This document shows, piece by piece, positions 56,743-64,000 of a DNA stretch of 64,000 nucleotides; within the stretch, counting starts at the first letter, position 1; every line of letters begins with the position of its first letter. The stretch spans positions 6,765,731 to 6,829,730 of the forward strand of contig AP025055.1 of the NCBI GenBank assembly GCA_036186865.1. The letters run 5' to 3'. The translations under genes and the position numbers were made by a program. The stretch comes from Eustoma russellianum (lineage: Eukaryota; Streptophyta; Magnoliopsida; Gentianales; Gentianaceae). The notes under the pieces are model-generated. The model was not told where the DNA came from. It saw nothing but the letters and a program-made list of their open reading frames with translations, and did no database searches.

Positions 56743-59587
56743 GTGTATAAGGAGTGTCTCATCTCTAGTGAAGAGTTTCCACCATCTTTACCCACTTCTG
56801 TACTATCCCTTCTTGAAGAATTTGATGTCTTATTCCCCACTGAGCCACCTAAAGGATTGCCACCCTTGAGAGGAATAAAGCATCAAATCGACTTTGTACC
56901 GGGAGCTGTCCTTCCTAATCGACCAGCTTATAGAGCCAATCCTGAAGAGACTAAAGAAATTCAAAGACAGGTTAAGGAGCTTCTATCTAGTGGATTAGTG
57001 AGAGAGAGCCTGAGCCCTTGCGCGGGTACCCGTTATCTTAGTCCCTAAGAAAGATGGCACTTGGAGAATGTGTGTTGATTGTAGAGCGATAAATAAGATC
57101 ACAGTGAAGTATAGATATCTCATACGTAGGTTGGATGACATGTTAGATATGCTATACGGATCCAAGCTCTTCACTAAAATCGATCTCAAGCAAGGCTATT
57201 TCCAAGTGAGAATAAAAGAAGGGGACGAGTGGAAAACGGCATTCAAGACCAAATTTGGGCTCTATGAGTGGTTAGTGATGCCTTTTGGGCTCACGAACGC
57301 CCCTAGTACCTTTATGCGGTTAATGAATGAAGTCTTGAGAGCTTTCATTGGAAAATTTGTCGTAGTCTACTTTGATGACATCTTGATTTATTCCAAGACC
57401 TTTGACGACCATCTAGAGCACCTACGAGCCGTTTTTGAGAAACTGAAAGCCGAACAACTCTATGCCAATCTTAAGAAATGTTCCTTTTGCTTAGAGAGAG
57501 TTGTATTCTTAGGTTTCCTAGTCACCGCTGATGGGATAGAAATGGATGAGGAGAAGGTGAGGTCGATTGTGGAATGGCCTACACCTAAGACTGTTGGAGA
57601 GGTGCGCATTTTTCATGGCTTAGCAAGCTTCTATCGGAGGTTTGTTAAGGACTTTTCTTCCATAGCCGCACCCCTGAATGAGATTGTTAAGAAAGATATG
57701 CTTTTTCAATAGAAGGAGCCACAACAACAGGCATTTGACGAGCTAAAACGTAGGCTAACCACTGCACCCATTCTTAGGTTACCCAACTTCGATGAAACCT
57801 TTGAGATAGAGTGTGATGCTAGTGGCGTGGGTATTGGAGCTGTCTTAATGCAAGGAAAACAACCAATAGCCTACTTTAGTGAGAAATTGAAGGGAGCAGC
57901 ATTAAATTATTCAACTTACGACAAGGAGCTGTATGCCTTAGTTAGATACCTCCAAACTTGGCAACATTACCTTCAGCCTAAGGAATTTGTGATTCACACC
58001 GACCATGAGAGTCTCAAATACCTTAAGGGGCAAGGAAAACTGAATAAGAGACACGCCAAGTGGTAGAATTCATCGAACAATTCCCATATGTGATTAAGTA
58101 CAAGCAAGGCAAGGATAACATAGTCGCTGATGCCCTCTCTAGGAGATATGCCCTAGTGACTACCTTATCCTCACGTTTTCTAGGATTTGAATCACTGAAG
58201 GAGTTGTACGCTAATGATCATGACTTTGGCACCGTCTTTGATGCTTGTCAAGAGGCTCCCTTTGGAAAGTTCTACATGCATGATGGATACCTCTTTAAGG
58301 AGCAAAAATTGTATGTACCCCGGACTTCCATAAGAGAGATGCTAGTGAGAGAAGCACATGGAGGAGGAATGATGGGACACTTTGGAGTGTTCAAAACATT
58401 GGAAACCCTTAAAGAGCATTTTATTGGCCTCACATGCGTGCAGATGTTGAGAAGATGTGCGTACACTGCATTACGTGCAAGCAAGCCAAATCTAAGTCAC
58501 AACCACATGGCCTTTATTCCCCACTACATGTACCTGATTCTCCTTGGATTGACTTATCTATGGACTTCGTTTTAGGCCTACCTAGGTCTAAGAATGGTAG
58601 GGATAGTATCTTTGTTGTGGTTGATCGTTTTTCCAAGATGACACATTTCATTGCATGTAAGGAAGTCAACGATGCTAATCATGTTGCTGATTGTTTCTTT
58701 CGTGAGGTTGTGAGACTACATGGCATGCCTAAGACCATTGTTAGTGATAGAGATACAAAGTTTTTGAGTCATTTCTGGCGAGTTTTGTGGGCTAAGCTTG
58801 GTACTAACTTGTTGTTCTCCACCACCGCTCACCCCCAAACAGATGGCCAAACCGAGGTAGTCAATCGTACTCTTTCACAGTTATTGCGTGCCATTCTTCA
58901 AAAGCATATCAAAAGTTGGAAGGATTGTTTACCATACATTGAGTTTGCATATAATAGGAGCGTTCATCATGGTACATTACATAGTCCTTTCGAGGTTGTG
59001 TATAGTTTTAATCCGTTGTCTCCTATCGATTTGATTCTCATTCCCGTGCACGAGCAATCAAGTTTAGATGGTAAACATAAAGCTGAAACAATTCGAAAAT
59101 TGCATGAAAAGATTAAACTCCAACTTGAAGAAAAGAATAAGGCTTACGCACGTCGAAGTAACAAGCATCGCAAAGACATTTCTTTTAAGCCAGGAGACTT
59201 AGTTTGGTTGCACCTTCGCAAAGAGAGGTTTCCTAAGGAGCGGAAAAACAAGTTGTTACCTAGGGGAGATGGCCCCTTCAAAGTACTTCATCGCGTGGGA
59301 CTAAATGCTTATGTCTTGGATCTTCCTCCAAGATATGACTCTGTTTCCACAACATTCAACGTTGCTGATCTGACTCCCTACACTGATGAGTCCTTTGATT
59401 CGAGGACGAATCCTTCTGAGGAAGGGGGGATTGATGTGAATCGTGGATTCCATCATTTAGACTCTGGGCCTATGACAAGAAGTCAAGCTAGAGAGCTTGA
59501 GATTGACATAGCGAACTTCTTGTGTAGGCATGTGCAAGATGAGCCAAACGTGCATTGGATTCATTTCCTTGATACCCATCATTTTTA
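56743..59587 (+). pseudogene. CRM-like RT, RNase H and integrase, running into the 3' LTR
   Basis: RT: IKHQIDFVPGAVLPNRPAYR, shift near 57030, DGTWRMCVDCRAINKIT, FTKIDLKQGYFQVRIKEGDE, catalytic VVYFDDILIYSK near 57365. TAG at 57710-57712 replaces a Trp codon (FQ*KEPQQQ). RNase H FEIECDASGVGIGAVLMQ and NYSTYDKELYALVRYLQTWQ; one-base loss at 58064. Zinc-binding and core integrase after another shift near 58425: VHCITCKQAK, WIDLSMDFVLGLPRSKNGRD, VSDRDTKFLSHFW, PQTDGQTEVVNRTLSQLLRA. C-terminal FKPGDLVWLHLRKERFP and TTFNVADLTPYTDE. The last frame stays open for 156 bp into the 3' LTR (GPMTRSQARELE ... HTHHF-like end, stop 59586-59588). Confidence 0.92.
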
Positions 59588-60426
59588 GTTAGTCTTGCAT
59601 CATTGTAGTGTTTTCTATTTCTTATTTCTTATTTTCTATTTTCTTTATGTTTATTATTTTGTTATTAATAAATTTGCCCTAGTTGTTTTGTTTTTGGAAA
59701 AAGGTTAATAGGAGAAGAGAATGTTGCCTAAAGATGATGTCTTGAAGCCTAAAATTCAGCTATAAGGGCCGGCCATTACAAAATAAGGATGGAGAATTTT
59801 TGAAGTCAAATGCAAGATAATTCAAGATAAAGTCTCAACCAACTTTTGAAGATATCTCCAAGCTTATCCAAACATCAAAATTGATTCCCAAAGTCATCAA
59901 ATTAAGAGACAAGAATCGGCTGGTACAAAGAGTAGCAAGAAAATGTTACTTTCAAGATAGTTTTGGGGAGTTTGTAACTTATCTCATTTCAAACTTTTGA
60001 TAGAATTTTTAGGATAGAGTTATCTTTCTTTTTGATTATTTTGGTTGAAAATTTCACCGTTATTTAGCACCAAGGCCGCTGGCCAACAGGGGAAGAACAA
60101 CGACATATTTTTATGAATCAAATTTGAGTTTTGGTTTTCTCTCCCAAAAGGGTGAAACCTTGTTTCTTGATTTTGCACTAAAAATCAAGGCTAATATCTC
60201 TCAATCTTGAGCAAATTGAGGGTGATTGCCAAGGGTTGAAGTGACCGTCTAGGAGGACCTATTGGAGGTTTGCCTACAAACGCACACTTGAATCTAAGGT
60301 ATTGCTTAAGCCGGGCGATTTTCGACACAACGGAAGCAAGAAGAAGTTTACTTCTTTGTGCCTAACCCCTTGTGGAAAGGTTGTTGGAGGTGGAAGAGTG
60401 GATCCTACACTTGTCAGCTTGCATCA
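59432..60426 (+). repeat. 3' LTR of the CRM-like element
   Basis: 995 bp copy of 52406-53399; its first 156 bp encode the integrase tail. Confidence 0.94.
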
Positions 60427-60431
60427 TGTTG

Positions 60432-60545
60432 CCACGTGTCATCTAGCCTCACTACCTACCCCCTGCTGCCACGTGTCACATGGTGACAAATGGAGTGAGG
60501 AAAAAGTGGGACAGAAGATCTCATCCCTTTTAAAAGTGATAAAAG
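60432..60545. mobile_element. MITE-like host element, right part
   Basis: CCACGTGTCATCTAGCCTCA, CTGCTGCCACGTGTCAC and GGAGTGAGGAAAAAGTGG, inverted relative to 52290-52405; see that entry. Confidence 0.45.
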
Positions 60546-60949
60546 TTGAGATCAACCTTAATCCACAAACTTGTATTGACCGACCCTTCAATATAAATAC
60601 CGCAACAACTTGTTTACTTACGAGCTACTTAACAATGAAATCATCATGAGCTTACAAATAAAACAGCTTGTTGTGATACAAGAAAGAAGTCCACATATAT
60701 GTTATAAACTGATGCAAGCTTATAAGAATTTGAACATATGTCAGCACCCTCATTGTTTTTATATTTGCTTATAATATTTTAAGAAAATGAAGAAACATGT
60801 AAATCAAAGGGAAAAAAGGAACCTATACAATCGTACACACATACATGTGGGCATACTCTTTGGGAGTGATTTAGATGTAAAGTTAACAACAAACTGAAGG
60901 CATTTGAAGCAGGTGTACGGAAAAATTCTAATGGTGTAAGAATTTAAAT
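60546..60949. other. Intergenic, nothing recognised
   Basis: AT-rich DNA between the MITE-like element and the SINE tail; no open frame with a known domain. Confidence 0.5.
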
Positions 60950-61075
60950 AACAATAACAACAACAACAATCATACCCAGTATATCCCAACGACAACAAAA
61001 GCTACCGCTAGGGTCTGAAGAGGTGAGAGACGGATAGACAATAAACTAATTTAGGTTTTACAATCTTTAAGGGAA
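60950..61075 (-). mobile_element. TS-like SINE 3' portion
   Basis: On the minus strand: TTATTGTCTATCCG, CTCTTCAGACCCTAGCGG, TAGCTTTTGTTGTC, GGGATATACTGGGTATG, then a (TTG)n-like tail. It follows the same word order as the copy at 19330. The (TTG)n end is characteristic of TS-type SINEs. The head was not identified. Confidence 0.5.
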
Positions 61076-61437
61076 TGAAGGGAAGGTTTCAGGTTGTGCT
61101 CGTTTAGCTTAATTACATCATTATTTACATTAAGACAGATTTCTTAACATAAGTTTGGCCCAACCTTTTCTCTGTCACATTCTTTATCATATGATTGAAA
61201 TACTACCATTACAAAATAATGACACTATATATATAACAGATCACCTCATATTGAAAAAAATAACACATTAAAAAGATCAAAATAAATATCATATTAGACA
61301 TTTACTGTAATAATTTTGAAGAGTAGTACACTAAACAAAAACAGTGTGTTGTAAAACAGCAATATTTATTAAATAAAAAGAGCCTGAAAGAGCTTCTTAA
61401 ACAAGATTCCAAGCGAACTTAGCAGTTAGAGTTTAGA

Positions 61438-61507
61438 ACCACATCCTACACTCAATTACTGATCAGCACCAGACCACATCCTACACTCAATTACTGATCA
61501 GCAGCAG
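61438..61507. repeat. 35-bp tandem duplication in the ankyrin gene 3' region
   Basis: ACCACATCCTACACTCAATT then ACTGATCAGCA(C/G)CAG occurs twice in a row, one base apart in sequence. It lies downstream of the stop codon at 61619 and probably in the 3' UTR. Confidence 0.93.
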
Positions 61508-61618
61508 CCTCAAAATCAAGAACTCCAGGCAGAAGAGGATCCAAGAACTGACCTAGTAGCTGTTTCATTGGACCAAACGTCTTGTTGCCATACTCCCAAA
61601 TTCGATTATAACAGCCAA

Positions 61619-64000
61619 TCACAAAGCTCGGCTAGCTGTTACGAGCTTCAACAGCTTGGCTAAATCATAGGACTTGTAATCTTTCCCATAACACAGGCTG
61701 AGATCCAACGGTGTCTTTCCATCCTAAAAGATGACAAAATCGACGAATTGGATTCGACCCAGCTAAAAGAAGATTCCCAGTGTAGCTGTAAACTAGACTA
61801 CAAGTGCTTGTACTTACAGCTAAAGTCTTTAATCTGTTTCAATATTTAGAGCTAAACTTATTAATTTCTGCCCCTTTTCTCCAATGCCTTTTCTCGAGGG
61901 AATATAAGTTTATCCCAAAGTTTGTATCAAATAACCCATGAAGACTACAAAAGATACAGGTGCACAGAACACAACCTCAACACACTTAAAAGAAATTTAA
62001 AAATTTTTGAAAACAGAAAACAGCTTTCTTTTGAACACTTACCTTGTTTTTCCTTGTAATGTCTGCTCCATTGACTAATAAAATTTTAGCTATGTCCCTG
62101 TTTCTACTTTGCATGGCGATATGCAGAGGTGTCCACCCATCCTACAACAAATATATGAAGGTAATCAAAACAGAAGTTTAGCAGGATACACAGAATATAC
62201 CAAAAGTAAGAAATAGACTAACAACGTCGGCAACATTAACATCCACGTTGTACTTGATGAGCAACTTGACAGTTTGCATGGCACTGGCTTGAACAGCATA
62301 ATGAAGTGGAGTAGCCCCATCCTGATATTTAAAATAGATTAATCATAGGTCATGCGCATATAATGATCTTAATAGAAGACATGATTTCCCATATTAAAAG
62401 ACTAGAGAATTATCTCACCAAATCCCTAGCTTGAGGATTTGCACCTTTCCTTAGAAGATGACTAATGACAGGCTCCCTTTTGCTGATAGTCGCATGATGT
62501 AGAGCTGTACGGCCATCCTGCTCACCTAATTCATTCAGTTGGTAAGTGGAAAATGGAACTTAAGTTCACTGATTTTGTATAGCTTTTGGCTCGAGTGAGC
62601 AAACAATGCAGAGCACTAATACCTTATCGATCACGTCCACATGAACCCCCTTGTCAAAAAGCCTGTCCATATACTTTATCTGTCCTGTTAGAGCAAAAGT
62701 GTGGAAAGTGTTCCACTTTCTCTGATTTTTTTTTTCCAATTTCAAAATTAGAACCCTTGAAAACATGACAACCCTCTTAAAAAAACTCTGTCAAGTGCCC
62801 TTACTAACGAACTTAGGATGAAAATAAGCACAGGAACAAAATATGAAAAGGAAGCTGCTGCAAATCCCTGCACTTACTGTAGATATTTTCTCAAGGATCG
62901 CACTTTCATTGCTACGTAATATTTCTCTTTCTTCAGGACTCAAAAGCTGCTCCGCCTCTGTGGAAAGACGAATTCCTAAGGTCAAGGTTATCTAGGAAGT
63001 CGGGTTGGAGTGCAATGTCAAAAGAACAAATAACAAACGGATGCAGCACAAAAATGGATTGGAATTGTAGTGGGAACCAAAAAAAGAATCAGAACTTCAT
63101 GGTAGTGGTAAAAGTCAATTTGCAATCTAAAATCTACAAGAGCTATTTTCAAAAATGATATAACAAATTAGCATAAGGACAGAGCAGAATCATAATTTCA
63201 TACAAACAGCAACTTCTGAACAGACACCATGAGAGAAGCACAACATGTACTACTTCCAAGCTATCAAGCTTCCAGTCATCTTTTTTCTTCTCTGGTTATT
63301 CATTCAATCAGGGGAGAAAGAGGAAAAGGCATCTAAACATGGTATAAAACGTTTAACTGCATGAAGTAACTTCATCAGCTTATGCGCGGCGGTAGTTACG
63401 CATTCTTATAATTGCTGTTTTATTTGCCGGTTATTTGTTAATAAATTTTGTATTAAACATATTTTACTGCAGGGATCATCTGTTTGCCTGCGAATAGGAG
63501 ATAACTGAGGTGATAAAGGAAAAACTGCTTTCTTTCCTACAGAACAGAATACCGCAAACCCTGACTTACCAGTCCATTTCAATAAGCACAAAAGAGTAAC
63601 TAAACAAATTATGAATTAAATTTTCATTACCTTAAGTGCTCATGGATTCAATTTAGCTATCCCAATTAGTTAGCATGAAAAACGTACAGTATAAATGCAC
63701 CAGAAATATAAAGAACATACCAACCTCTGATGAGATGTTCTTCAAACTCATCTGTTGACAAGTCCTTGACAATGCTGAGACTTGGCTGCTCAGCCGACTC
63801 CCCTTCCCAATCACTCTCAAAATCCAAGTCATTCTCTTCTACCTTGTCGCTTTCATCCTCGTTATCACCATCATCCTCATACTCGCTATCACTACCATCG
63901 TCTGGATTCTCCCACTGTTTCCCACGGTAAGAAAGAAAACTTGTCTTTTTCCGTTCAGTTGTCCGCTGTTTCACATTACTCCCAAGAACATGACATCCAC
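61619..64000 (-). CDS. Plastid-type ankyrin repeat protein, EMB506/AKRP-like (3' part)
   Basis: Seven exons on the minus strand: 64000(partial)-63725, 62957-62878, 62721-62623, 62517-62419, 62321-62223, 62141-62043, 61723-61619; 285 codons including the stop. All introns have GT...AG ends, though the donor after 62223 (GTTAGT) is weak. The N-terminal part is acidic (ENPDDGSDSEYEDDGDNEDE), then FEEHLIREAEQLLSPEEREI. Next come ankyrin units RKWNTFHTFALTGQIKYMDR, DGRTALHHATISKREPVISH, DGATPLHYAVQASAMQTVKL, DGWTPLHIAMQSRNRDIAKI and DGKTPLDLSLCYGKDYKSYD. Order and wording match EMB506/AKRP, chloroplast ankyrin proteins needed for plastid differentiation and embryo development in Arabidopsis. The transit peptide and start lie beyond the window. 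No lesion seen; probably functional. Confidence 0.88.

Larger units (their letters stand above)
52406..60426 (+). mobile_element. CRM-like Ty3/gypsy element
   Basis: 8,021 bp with LTRs 52406-53399 and 59432-60426, TGATG...GCATCA ends, and the duplication TGTTG at 52401-52405 and 60427-60431. The iMet-type PBS (TGGTATCAGAGCC) starts near 53402, and the PPT GAGGAAGGGGGGAT precedes the 3' LTR. Gag-protease lies at about 54815-56550 and RT-RNase H-integrase at 56743-59587. The integrase tail GPMTRSQARELE is a chromodomain-like CR-type motif and lies inside the LTR, as in centromeric retrotransposons (CRM). About 30 LTR differences by eye in 994 bp. Each domain is open over long stretches, but at least five lesions interrupt the polyprotein. 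Confidence 0.9.

Overview
This 64 kb window is nuclear DNA from a plant, most likely a eudicot. The evidence is intron-bearing genes on AT-rich DNA, a plant-type DnaJ-DUF3444 gene, a plastid-type ankyrin (EMB506/AKRP-like) gene, and a dense set of plant LTR-retrotransposon lineages (Copia including SIRE-type, Ty3/gypsy Tat, Tekay-like and CRM-like). Several short tails resemble the TS SINE family, which hints at an asterid, but I cannot name the species. Only two host genes look functional: the DnaJ-DUF3444 gene (5154-8294, minus) and the 3' part of the ankyrin gene (61619-64000, minus, running off the window). Everything between about 9.7 and 60.5 kb is mostly mobile DNA.

Layout. 1-4.2 kb: a decayed Copia element (minus) whose integrase is split by a 2.8 kb Tekay-like solo LTR with an intact 5-bp duplication. 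5.2-8.3 kb: the DnaJ gene, then its presumed 5' UTR and promoter. 9,720-19,083: a complete Tat-type element on the minus strand. It has two LTRs, a target duplication, a PBS and a PPT. A gag remnant sits next to the PBS, there is no recognisable pol, and a spliced opposite-strand gene of the Transposase_28 family is present, itself interrupted upstream by a 3 kb SIRE-type solo LTR. 19,457-38,499: a three-level nest. Copia-A (plus) contains Copia-B (minus), which contains a young SIRE-type element (minus). All three have matching 5-bp duplications, and each host reading frame can be followed across its insertion.

38.5-50.5 kb holds older debris: a palindromic MITE, LTR-like promoter DNA, a split Copia-C, a Tekay-like LTR, an unidentified exon-like fragment, a 5'-truncated Copia-D that carries a small plastid-derived mosaic (psbA end plus trnA-UGC start), and a Mutator-type hairpin MITE with a 9-bp duplication. 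A 10-N assembly gap lies at 51,540, flanked by an identical 41-bp sequence on both sides. 52,406-60,426 is a CRM-like Ty3/gypsy element (plus). Its integrase frame continues into the 3' LTR, and its leader carries an antisense fragment of an extra-large G-protein (XLG) gene.

LTR divergence counted by eye agrees with the nesting order: about 0.3 % for the innermost SIRE element and about 3 % for Copia-A, Copia-B, the Tat element and the CRM-like element. Nearly all element coding regions carry frameshifts, stops or deletions. The SIRE pol is the only long intact element frame, and its gag is truncated. All boundaries were read by eye from terminal TG...CA, target duplications and homology between repeats; family names come from recognised motifs, not from a database search.
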